Assembly (NCBI GenBank): GCA_021809755.1
Contig: JAJZJZ010000003.1
Coordinates: 1-64,000 of the forward strand
Reading direction: 5' to 3'
Length of the DNA stretch: 64,000 bases
DNA from: Thermoplasmata archaeon
Lineage (GTDB): Archaea; Thermoplasmatota; Thermoplasmata; Thermoplasmatales; Thermoplasmataceae
In this document: positions 49,963-58,449 of the stretch, one piece after another
How positions within the stretch are numbered: position 1 is the stretch's first letter
How the letters are laid out: each line of letters begins with the position of its first letter
Translations under genes and position numbers: made by a program
Notes under the pieces: model-generated
What the model was told of the DNA's origin: nothing
Seen by the model: only the letters and a program-made list of their open reading frames with translations
Databases searched by the model: none

Positions 49963-51297
49963 ATGGAAGATCAGGTAAAGGTAGAGTTGGAAAGGCTAAA
50001 GAAGGCTGATGTGGAGTTTCTGCAGCTTCAGTTTACGGATATTGTAGGTACCGTGAAAACACTCACTGTACCCAAAAATCGTTTTGAAGATGCTTTAAAT
50101 GAAGGTGTTGTCTTTGATGGAAGTTCTGTGGCCGGTTATGCCCAGATAGAAGAGTCAGATATGAGGGCTGTACCTGAGTTTTCGACATTCGCAGTTCTTC
50201 CATATTCAGGTCAGACAGGTAAGCTTGCGAGATATATTTGCAATGCCTATTCTCCAGACGGGAAGAGATTTCAGGGTGATCCGAGATTTGTCCTTGAAAG
50301 ACTTTTAAAAAAGCTCTGGGACCAAGGGCAGGAATTTTTTGTTGGTCCGGAATTTGAATTCTTCCTTTTCAAAAGAGATTCGGGTGGAAATCCAACCAGT
50401 GAACCCAGTGACTTTGGCGGATACTTTGATAATACCCCCATGGATTTGTCCAGTGAGGTTAGGCAGGAGATTCTTACTGATATGCGAACTCTTGGATTCG
50501 AACCTGAAGCAGCCCATCATGAGGTTGCCTATGGTCAACAGGAAATTGATCTCAGATATGCTCCAGCACTTCTAATGGCAGACAGAATTTCCATACTAAA
50601 AAGCATAATTAAAAATGTGGCACAGAGCCATGGTCTATATGCATCTTTTATGCCCAAACCTCTCAATGGCGTGAATGGATCAGGGATGCATATACATCAG
50701 AGCATAATGCTGAAAGATCAAAAGAAGAATCTTTTCTACGAGGAAAAGGAAAAGTTTGGAATGAGCAAAATGATGCGAAATTATCTCTCCGGAATATTGC
50801 AGAATGTTTCACAGGGCTCTGCTGTTTTAGCATCATGGGTCAATTCTTATAAGAGATTAATACCAGGATATGAAGCCCCGGTTTATATTTCATGGGCAAA
50901 CAAAAACAGAACTGCTCTGGTGAGAATACCTGCAGGGGAAGGGATGAGAAAAAGGATGGAACTTCGATGCCCTGATCCTGCGGGAAATCCGTATTTACAG
51001 TTTGCCACCATACTTGGCATGGGCCTTGACGGTATAAAAAAAGGATTGGAGCCTCCAGAGCCAGTTGAAAAAGATATATTCCATATGACAGCGGAAGAAA
51101 GGAAGAAGATTGGCGTTTATGCCATGCCGGAAAGCCTTGGCGAAGCACTGCATCATATGAGGGAGAGTAAGCTGATGAGGGAGATTCTTGGAGACCATGT
51201 ATACGAGAATTTTCTTACTGTAAAGCAGAAAGAGTGGGACGCCTTCCGATCACATGTTATGGAATGGGAAGTCAAGAGATATCTCCCCATTCTGTGA
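49963..51297 (+). CDS. glnA: Glutamine synthetase
   Basis: FDGSSVAGYAQIEESDM, GPEFEFFLF, EAAHHEVAYGQQEIDLR, NGVNGSGMHIHQS, ELRCPDPAGNPYLQFA. Confidence 0.97.
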   Translation: MEDQVKVELERLKKADVEFLQLQFTDIVGTVKTLTVPKNRFEDALNEGVVFDGSSVAGYAQIEESDMRAVPEFSTFAVLPYSGQTGKLARYICNAYSPDGKRFQGDPRFVLERLLKKLWDQGQEFFVGPEFEFFLFKRDSGGNPTSEPSDFGGYFDNTPMDLSSEVRQEILTDMRTLGFEPEAAHHEVAYGQQEIDLRYAPALLMADRISILKSIIKNVAQSHGLYASFMPKPLNGVNGSGMHIHQSIMLKDQKKNLFYEEKEKFGMSKMMRNYLSGILQNVSQGSAVLASWVNSYKRLIPGYEAPVYISWANKNRTALVRIPAGEGMRKRMELRCPDPAGNPYLQFATILGMGLDGIKKGLEPPEPVEKDIFHMTAEERKKIGVYAMPESLGEALHHMRESKLMREILGDHVYENFLTVKQKEWDAFRSHVMEWEVKRYLPIL

Positions 51298-51304
51298 TGA
51301 CATA

Positions 51305-51817
51305 ATGCCAATGGAAAATAAAGACCCACAAATATTTTTCATCTACCTTTATCAGGATGATCCAAAAAAATCAACTATGAAAAAACTTGAAAGATTCAAT
51401 TTGGCGAGGAGAATAGACCGGGGAAAGGCATCAAGATCTATGGTCCTCACTGTATCATCTTCTCAATATCTTATGAGTTCTGATCGAAATCTGATTCTTG
51501 AGAGAGGAATCACTGCAATTGAGGGTTCGTGGAAACAAAATGATCTTATGGCAGGAACAAAATTCAGATACGGTAGGATTCTCCCACCTCTTCTTGCCTC
51601 AAATCCTGTAAATTATGGGAAATGGAATCTACTTTCTTCTGTGGAAGCTGTAAGTGCTGCTCTTATTATTACCGGATTCAGGGAACTTGCCGAACAAATA
51701 ATCTCTAAGTTTTCATGGGGGCATTCATTTATCTCACTCAATATGGAGATTCTGGAAGAATATGCTAAATGCAAATCAGAGGAAGATATAAGGAAAGTTA
51801 TCGACTCTATTGCCTAA
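51305..51817 (+). CDS. Tsr3-like rRNA aminocarboxypropyltransferase (DUF367)
   Basis: RRLPPLLASNPVNYG-like stretch (YGRILPPLLASNPVNYGKWNLLSSVEAVSAALIITGFRELAEQIISKFSWGHSFISLNMEILEEY). Confidence 0.88.
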   Translation: MPMENKDPQIFFIYLYQDDPKKSTMKKLERFNLARRIDRGKASRSMVLTVSSSQYLMSSDRNLILERGITAIEGSWKQNDLMAGTKFRYGRILPPLLASNPVNYGKWNLLSSVEAVSAALIITGFRELAEQIISKFSWGHSFISLNMEILEEYAKCKSEEDIRKVIDSIA

Positions 51818-51822
51818 TTTCC

Positions 51823-53244
51823 TCATTCTTTTCTGACCCATTTTCCATCGTTCAATTCCCAGGTTCCGTTTGTCCATTTTTCAAAGAATTTTCTAAAACC
51901 TTTTCGCATGTCTTCGGGTGTCCTGCTAAAGGTTTCACTTTCTCCCGGCATCAGATGGATCCCTTCCACATGATTATTTATTCTCTTTGATTCTGTCAAA
52001 TATTGCTTGAGGTAGTAGAGTTCATCTGGGTCAAGTCTCATTTTTGCCATTTCAACTTGATTCATTAATGATTTTGTGTCCTTTTCATAATGAACCACAG
52101 AAGGATCGCCTTCCGCGTTCTCAATGAACATCCTTACCCCGAGACACTTCGTACATTTTCCACATGGAATAATTGTTCCCTTGATGCTTTTGCACGAATG
52201 GCATGATCTCTGAAGTTTATACAGATCAGGAAATTCATTTATGAGCGCTTTTTCAATGACGGAACCAAATACGGGATATACAATAGACCATAAACTTGAG
52301 TTTATTCCCTTTGATGACAAGAATTTGTTGAAGGCAACTGCAAAGTCCCACGTTTGATCATAAACGCCAAAGTAGTGTTCGATACCTTTGTATCTTTCCA
52401 TTGCGGTAGGATCATCAAATTCATTTCCCATGATCATGTTTGATATACCGTGTTTGTAAACAAACGGCAGAGAAGCCAAAAGATATACGGGGAAAATGAA
52501 GAGCTGAATTGGATATGAATCGGCCTTATTTTCAATCTGTTTCTTATCCATTATTTCCATATTTCTCAGAGTTTTTTTGTAGTATCGGTCGGTGTTTGAC
52601 CAAACTTTCATCACGTCAAGCCCAATGTTTTTAAAATAATAATATGAAGTTTTTGCAGGGAGCCAGTGCGCTCCGGATTCATTGTAAAAAAATGGCTTTA
52701 TGTCATAATTCATCTGTCTCATTATACCCATGGATAGCAGGCTTTCTTTTCCACCAGATGAAGAGATCATTACACTCCCTTTGCCCTTTACTTCCTCCTG
52801 CTCATTCTCTTTGATATTTTCAGCAACAATGACTGTTTCACCTTCAGCGGTATGTGGATTTATCTCCTCTTCTGAGGGAAGATATTGACGTTTAAAGAAT
52901 TCATATCTTCTCCTGCAGATTGAGTTGACGAATACCTCAATGTTATTGATCCTGATCATTTCCTTCAGGAAATCAATATCATTACGCGTTACCGGAAAAT
53001 CAAGTATGAGTTCTCTGGTAAAAAAAGAGAAGTTTATTGCCGAACCGGCCATTGCAAGTCCCGATAGATTCTCATTGTTCGTGATTTTTTGGTTATATGA
53101 GAATATTTCTTCAAAAGAAAATGGGGTATTCCCATTCATCAATAATGTTCCCTTGGTTCCGTGATCCGTGATCTTATCTGGCCTTATGGTTATGCTGTCA
53201 AAGCACCTTACCCTATGAGAATATGACATACCTTTCCACTCCAA
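51823..53244 (-). CDS. PP-loop ATPase-fold protein with C-terminal cysteine cluster
   Basis: SSSGGKESLLSMGIM PP-loop; CHSCKSIKGTIIPCGKCTKCLGVRMF. Confidence 0.75.
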   Translation of the reverse strand: MEWKGMSYSHRVRCFDSITIRPDKITDHGTKGTLLMNGNTPFSFEEIFSYNQKITNNENLSGLAMAGSAINFSFFTRELILDFPVTRNDIDFLKEMIRINNIEVFVNSICRRRYEFFKRQYLPSEEEINPHTAEGETVIVAENIKENEQEEVKGKGSVMISSSGGKESLLSMGIMRQMNYDIKPFFYNESGAHWLPAKTSYYYFKNIGLDVMKVWSNTDRYYKKTLRNMEIMDKKQIENKADSYPIQLFIFPVYLLASLPFVYKHGISNMIMGNEFDDPTAMERYKGIEHYFGVYDQTWDFAVAFNKFLSSKGINSSLWSIVYPVFGSVIEKALINEFPDLYKLQRSCHSCKSIKGTIIPCGKCTKCLGVRMFIENAEGDPSVVHYEKDTKSLMNQVEMAKMRLDPDELYYLKQYLTESKRINNHVEGIHLMPGESETFSRTPEDMRKGFRKFFEKWTNGTWELNDGKWVRKE

Positions 53245-53542
53245 AAAACAAAATACTCAGTGCTCTATCAACGCAATTACATATTTAGTCATTAGTCAAT
53301 CCACGAACTTTTTCATGTGCCTGATATTATTCGAGTTTTGGGGGGACTATGAGCTTGCAATCTTCAATGCTTATGCGTGTTCACGAAAATACGAAGAAAG
53401 GATATTTCTTCTAGTTCCCTCGGACATTTTCATAAATAAAATGCCATTAAGAATGTAACAAGTTAAGGTTAACCAGAGAATTTAAGTTGGTGTAAATTAA
53501 CTGATTTTTCCTCTGCAACTGAAATAAGGATTCTAGAACTAT

Positions 53543-53866
53543 CTACTTTTGACTTTTCATTAGAGTCAAATATTTCGCGTTTAAGAACCCCACTATTATA
53601 AACAGAGGGAAAGTTGAAACCATGATGATTAAGCCATCCTGTTCTCCGGGATTCTGATATCCTGCCATTGAAAGTGCATACCAAAAAATATATATCTCTA
53701 AGAGACCTATTATTAATGCAGCCGTCGTAAACAAAAGTATCAGTTTTTTATAAAGCAATGCTTTGATAGGGATCTGGGATCTGAAATCTCGTAAAATCAC
53801 GTATATTATTCCACCAGATTCTATTAAAAGTAACAGAACCCAAAAAAAAAGTAGTAAAATTTTCAC
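53543..53866 (-). CDS. Small polytopic membrane protein (3 TM), partner of 53870-54634
   Basis: Three hydrophobic segments; starts 4 nt after the upstream CDS end. Confidence 0.6.
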   Translation of the reverse strand: MKILLLFFWVLLLLIESGGIIYVILRDFRSQIPIKALLYKKLILLFTTAALIIGLLEIYIFWYALSMAGYQNPGEQDGLIIMVSTFPLFIIVGFLNAKYLTLMKSQK

Positions 53867-53869
53867 CCC

Positions 53870-54634
53870 CTAATTAAACCATACTTGTGTGCCACTTCCA
53901 TATTCACTTATGAAAGCGTGAGATACCCCAGCAATACTGCCACTTAAAGCGATTCCTGCTACACCTGCATAAGCATATAATGGTACGTTGTACCAGAATG
54001 TATAAACGCCTCCTGCTGAATTCAAACCGTATAAACCAACGGATGAAGTTATAGAACCCCCTTCAGCATCCCATGGGTAATAGTAATTATTAACAAAATC
54101 TAGGTGAATATACGAATATCCAGTGCTTTCATAATAATTAGTCATTGTCGATGACTCATAAGTCATCCCAGCACCTATGATTAGTAAAGCGGCACCAATT
54201 GCCTGTCCCAAAAGCGGTATAGGTGAGAAGAGTGCAATTAAGCCAGCGGCTACGGTGCCATAACTAGCCACAGTAGTTAGGCTGTTCCAAGTATTAAAAA
54301 AAGACTGCGCTGATGAGCCATAATATTCTACATTGAAATTATCGGATTCTCCATATGTTACAGACCATCCTCCTAACCACCACGGGGCGGTATAGACATA
54401 ATAATTTATATTAACCCAAACCCACGGGTCTATAAAGTTTCCGGTTGGTGTAGTTACGTTTACCTTCCATGCTTCGTATTGAGTTCCATTAAGTTTCACC
54501 GTATATAAAGTACTATGATAATAGAATGCACCCTGCGAAGTATCGATTGTGGAATTAATGTATTTAACTGGTTTCCCTAAATTAGTTACCATCTCCATAT
54601 GTGGGACCGATAATTGGACATTTTCTTTTGACAA
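53870..54634 (-). CDS. Exported-type Tyr/Gly-rich protein lacking a recognisable signal segment; possibly a 5'-truncated member of the module family
   Basis: Central hydrophobic Gly/Ala hairpin LIALFSPIPLLGQAIGAALLIIGAG plus aromatic-rich flanks; the ORF opens only at TTG and is preceded by an in-frame stop. Confidence 0.5.
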   Translation of the reverse strand: MSKENVQLSVPHMEMVTNLGKPVKYINSTIDTSQGAFYYHSTLYTVKLNGTQYEAWKVNVTTPTGNFIDPWVWVNINYYVYTAPWWLGGWSVTYGESDNFNVEYYGSSAQSFFNTWNSLTTVASYGTVAAGLIALFSPIPLLGQAIGAALLIIGAGMTYESSTMTNYYESTGYSYIHLDFVNNYYYPWDAEGGSITSSVGLYGLNSAGGVYTFWYNVPLYAYAGVAGIALSGSIAGVSHAFISEYGSGTQVWFN

Positions 54635-54857
54635 ATAATTGCTTTGTTCTAAACTAGTAACTTATTTTCCGCACATTTGAAAACGAATAACCCAGCTTTA
54701 GCTTTCAGTTGGAAAAAATATTTTCCCTTGCCAATATCCATCATCTTCTGAAGCTAATTTTTGTTAATGGAGAGGTCTTTTTGGAATGCTCATCCACCTT
54801 TCAATAATTGAGGAGCAGGTGGAACTGTAGATTGCTGAATATTGATAGGAAACCTCA

Positions 54858-55331
54858 CTAATTTTTAACACTTCCTCGCAATTTTCCCCATCTCTCTAAA
54901 TAAGCAATGACTATAACAATAACGCCTACAATTTGCAGAAAAATTAGTTGATTTAGTTCACCGATGTAGTAAACTGTGAGTAAAAAATCAAATAAAGTGG
55001 TTAAAGACATGAAAGCAATTAAAAATAAGGCATATTTTTTGGCAATCTTTCCTCGTTTCAGTTCTGCATCCACTGGAGTTATTATTTCATTTACATGATT
55101 AATATAATTTAAGTATATTGACGCAACAAATGTGATAGGTGTTGCCACAATAAAGAGAAGGAAATAAACACTTATTTGTTGGGCTACAAAGGAATAGTTA
55201 AAACCGTTACCTAACAGAGACCTAAAAACGCTCGTAAGATGGATTAGAAGTTCTAAACCAGAAAATACAATAGCCATAGTAAAGAAAAAATATGACATTT
55301 TTTTAAGATTTTCAGCTGAAGATTTCATCAT
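54858..55331 (-). CDS. Polytopic membrane protein (4 TM), unknown
   Basis: Four hydrophobic segments; same strand as the neighbouring modules. Confidence 0.55.
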   Translation of the reverse strand: MMKSSAENLKKMSYFFFTMAIVFSGLELLIHLTSVFRSLLGNGFNYSFVAQQISVYFLLFIVATPITFVASIYLNYINHVNEIITPVDAELKRGKIAKKYALFLIAFMSLTTLFDFLLTVYYIGELNQLIFLQIVGVIVIVIAYLERWGKLRGSVKN

Positions 55332-55541
55332 ACCCGTTTCGCCCTAACTTGGCAGAATTTGTTGAGTTCCATAAACCTAATTATTATTTCCATATTTATT
55401 TAACCATTTAGTGGTAAATTTGCAAATCCGCTCATGGAGTAAGGGTACGTAACAATTTGACTTGTGCTTTTCCATCAACATTCGGAATATAGATCTCAAT
55501 TATATTATTGCAAAATACAAATTCCGCAGATGATAAAAACC

Positions 55542-55760
55542 ATGTTCAGTGTTCAAGACCATTGCAGAATAAGGATAGATAAGAAGGATATTCGCGTAAG
55601 GTATTTCCTCTTGCCATTCGAGAAGCTGGTTGAATCAATCTAGTATCTTTTCTTACATGAGGACGCGAGTTTCAAGAAATATCTCATAGAACTGAGTGAA
55701 GCATGCACAGTCATGGTGAACTACGTCGAGAGAAAGGAAAGAACCCGCAAACAGACTTGA
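55542..55760 (+). pseudogene. Short reading frame with one internal TAG, probable gene remnant
   Basis: MFSVQDHCRIRIDKKDIRVRYFLLPFEKLVESI*YLFLHEDASFKKYLIELSEACTVMVNYVERKERTRKQT*; TAG at 55641-55643. Confidence 0.4.
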
Positions 55761-55836
55761 ATAAAGACTCTGGGCGGATGGCCACTCTTTCCTCCTTCTC
55801 TCAGCATGGATAGCCAGAGCTGTCTAAAAAGTTAAC

Positions 55837-56346
55837 TCATTTCAGAGATACCAGTTTATGCTTGTCATAATTTATTAAAAAGTAGAAAAGTAAACATGTT
55901 GAAACAGTGCCAAACAGAATGAAAGGAATTAGTATGAATACCACATTTCCCAGATATATCTGAAGAATAGAAGATGATGGAAAAGGGATATAAATTTCAT
56001 ATAGAAATGTAAAAGCGAACAACAACACAACAAGAGAAGTTAATGATACTTTAAAATAGAATTGAACATATTTTTTCTGTTTGTTGTACATCCAATCAGA
56101 AAATGATAAGGAAAAACCAAATTTTGTTAATTTTTTCGAATAAAAATACCAAACAATACAAAGTGGCAACATAAAAAATGTTATGAGGATAAGATTAACA
56201 TATCCCAATACCCTTTCAATAGGGTTATAGTTTGAAAAGTAAATCTCAGAATAATTTATAGCAATGAGTAACAGCCATAAAAGTCCAATTGTAATAATTG
56301 TTCTTTTGTACAGCAACAAATAATATTCTTTCGATTTTTCTTTCAT
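55837..56346 (-). CDS. Polytopic membrane protein (4 TM), partner of 56397-57203
   Basis: Four hydrophobic segments; 50 nt downstream of the exported-protein gene. Confidence 0.6.
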   Translation of the reverse strand: MKEKSKEYYLLLYKRTIITIGLLWLLLIAINYSEIYFSNYNPIERVLGYVNLILITFFMLPLCIVWYFYSKKLTKFGFSLSFSDWMYNKQKKYVQFYFKVSLTSLVVLLFAFTFLYEIYIPFPSSSILQIYLGNVVFILIPFILFGTVSTCLLFYFLINYDKHKLVSLK

Positions 56347-56396
56347 TCAGATTACCCCAATAAACTGTTGTGTATTTTAATTGTTAATATAAGAGA

Positions 56397-57203
56397 TTAG
56401 ATGTTCCCCTGATATAATGTTATTATGCCCTCTACATTACTTCCATATGGATCGAATGGAGCATTAATTTGAGTACCAGTGTAACTAAACCAGCCGATAC
56501 CAATAGTATAAGTAGTAAAACTTATTCCGTTTTGTCCTCCCATTTCGTCATACCAAGTAAAAATAGCACCACCTAAGAGAAATGCTGCGCCCACGAACCC
56601 TGCGGCCGGCCCTGAAAGTGCAGATTCAATTATTCCAGTGAACGCAAAGCCTGTCATAAATGTATCGAACATTTGCTGATTAAATCCAATTCCATTTGAT
56701 AATAAATACGCCGTCATATCTATATACAGACTGGGACCAACGTTTGAATTAGTTTTTTGTGAACTGCTATTATTGAATGATGTGCTTAATATTTTATAAT
56801 TTCCTGATGACGAGTATATCGGTATTAGTGTCATATTATTGGTTGAATTTATCATTATTGCCTGATGAAATAGTTTTCCGTTCATTGTTATGGTAACAGC
56901 CAATCCATGCACATTAGCACTACTTGAATTGTAAGAATCCCAAGTTATGTTCATTACTTCATTTGATACGTTTGATCCTGCCAGAAAAGGCGCATCATTT
57001 TTAATTTTTGTATTGTTGCTCATCGAATTAACTAAATTTAGATGGTGCTTTCCGGCAATATAACATAAAGAACCATTCCTACCATAGTTGTGAGGTGACA
57101 ATCCATTGTTAATTTGATTATTGACTGGTTGCATTGCCACTCCTATAAACAATATCACGATTAGTATTGCTGTTACTCCCATTAAAACTCTATTAGTTTT
57201 CAT
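56397..57203 (-). CDS. Predicted exported/membrane-anchored protein, N-terminally similar to 1220-2152
   Basis: MKTNRVLMGVTAILIVILFIGVAMQPVN N-terminus; internal ALSGPAAGFVGAAFLLGGAIF; start set at 57203 because the TATA-like box is 28 nt upstream. Confidence 0.65.
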   Translation of the reverse strand: MKTNRVLMGVTAILIVILFIGVAMQPVNNQINNGLSPHNYGRNGSLCYIAGKHHLNLVNSMSNNTKIKNDAPFLAGSNVSNEVMNITWDSYNSSSANVHGLAVTITMNGKLFHQAIMINSTNNMTLIPIYSSSGNYKILSTSFNNSSSQKTNSNVGPSLYIDMTAYLLSNGIGFNQQMFDTFMTGFAFTGIIESALSGPAAGFVGAAFLLGGAIFTWYDEMGGQNGISFTTYTIGIGWFSYTGTQINAPFDPYGSNVEGIITLYQGNI

Positions 57204-57234
57204 TAAACCCGAATTCCCCCCCCCCCGATATAAA
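57204..57234 (-). promoter_or_regulatory. Core promoter with TATA-like TTTATAT (57234-57228) followed by an 11-G homopolymer (57226-57216, minus strand) before the ATG at 57203
   Basis: Minus strand reads AATATTTATATCGGGGGGGGGGGAATTCGGGTTTAATG. Confidence 0.6.
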
Positions 57235-57411
57235 TATTGCGTGACACATAATAACATAGAGAAATACGACCCACTGAGAAAGCTCGAAAAGTATGAGTTA
57301 TGGTTACACTAAATCAAAGATGAGAAAATGTGTTCCAAATTCTGGTGGAACAGCAGATCAAATCGTAACATTAAAGCAATAAGAACAAGAATAAATCGAA
57401 GTGAGTATCTA

Positions 57412-58449
57412 TTATACTTGAGATGATTTTAGAATCAGGTCAACTATTCCAGATAGATCTCCGAGAGGATCGAAAGCGTATATTCCTGTTTCATGGGATA
57501 TATTTTTGAGTACTTCTGGTATTTCATTTTCCTTAATCCCTTCCCTGTTCAGTGAAATCCCTATGACTTTCCGATCTGAAAGCAGTTCCAGTACTCTGAT
57601 ATATTTCTCCAGTGGAGGAATTCTAATCCCATCAAAGCCGTCATAATCCAATCTTCCGGGTGCATGCTGGAGTATGATAGCGTCGGGTTTGGCTGCCCCA
57701 ATGATCTCAAAACTTCCAGGGTAAGCAGGATGCAGTACGGAACCCTGACCTTCTATGAACATGAACTCCGGCTTTTCATCTTCCCATGCTTTGACCACTT
57801 CATATTCAATGCCACCAGCCACGAAATCATTTATCATGGAGTCGATGACTGCAGTATATTGAAATCCCTGCATCCATGCTGTCTGACCAGTGCCAATCAT
57901 AATGGATTTTTTCCCCTTAGAATTCATTTCTCTGTTCAGGTAAACAGCAGTTGTTCTTTTTCCTATTGCACTATCCGTTCCGAGAACAGCAATTTTGAAC
58001 GATTTTACATTGAATACCTTTCCTGTGAAAAATGGCTTGAAGTTCATGAACATCTTTCTTACATCCACGATTTCGGTTCCATGCTTATTAGCCAATTTAG
58101 AGAACTCAGGATCATCAGAAATAAATTCATGTAGACCGCTTACTACCTTCCATCCATATCCAATGGCTTTCCTAATGAACGGTCTGAAATTTTCAGGTAG
58201 AAAACCTCCATCTGTCGCAACTCCGACTATTGCTGTATTACATCCGAGGTCTTTGGCCTCTTCCATAGAGCTAACTATTCTTACCGACTTATTTGCCTTC
58301 GGAACTATACTGGAAATATCCTGACCAACCTTTGTTGAATCAAGTGCAGCAATAACGTTGAATCTTGTGGTATACCTGATTAATCCGTTTGCAGTTTTTC
58401 CATATGTTGTTCCAAGAAATCCTTCACAAAGAACTACCGCGTTGTCCAA
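57412..58449 (-). CDS. DUF1611 P-loop family protein (DgcN-like)
   Basis: KIAVLGTDSAIGKRTTAVYL P-loop; MIGTGQTAWMQG; FIEGQGSVLHPAYPG. Confidence 0.85.
   Translation of the reverse strand: MDNAVVLCEGFLGTTYGKTANGLIRYTTRFNVIAALDSTKVGQDISSIVPKANKSVRIVSSMEEAKDLGCNTAIVGVATDGGFLPENFRPFIRKAIGYGWKVVSGLHEFISDDPEFSKLANKHGTEIVDVRKMFMNFKPFFTGKVFNVKSFKIAVLGTDSAIGKRTTAVYLNREMNSKGKKSIMIGTGQTAWMQGFQYTAVIDSMINDFVAGGIEYEVVKAWEDEKPEFMFIEGQGSVLHPAYPGSFEIIGAAKPDAIILQHAPGRLDYDGFDGIRIPPLEKYIRVLELLSDRKVIGISLNREGIKENEIPEVLKNISHETGIYAFDPLGDLSGIVDLILKSSQV

Noticed and set aside
53339-53344. G6 run between the PP-loop gene and the 53.5 kb module
   Set aside because: Short, and not positioned between a TATA-like box and a start codon.
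57204-57257. N-terminal extension MLLCVTQYLYRGGGNSGL of the exported protein through the G11 tract (translational phase variation)
   Set aside because: The TATA-like box lies inside the extension, so transcription likely starts near the ATG at 57203; translational switching is less likely but not excluded.
57121-57312. 63-aa plus ORF across the C11 tract
   Set aside because: Antisense to the exported-protein gene and promoter; no protein motif.
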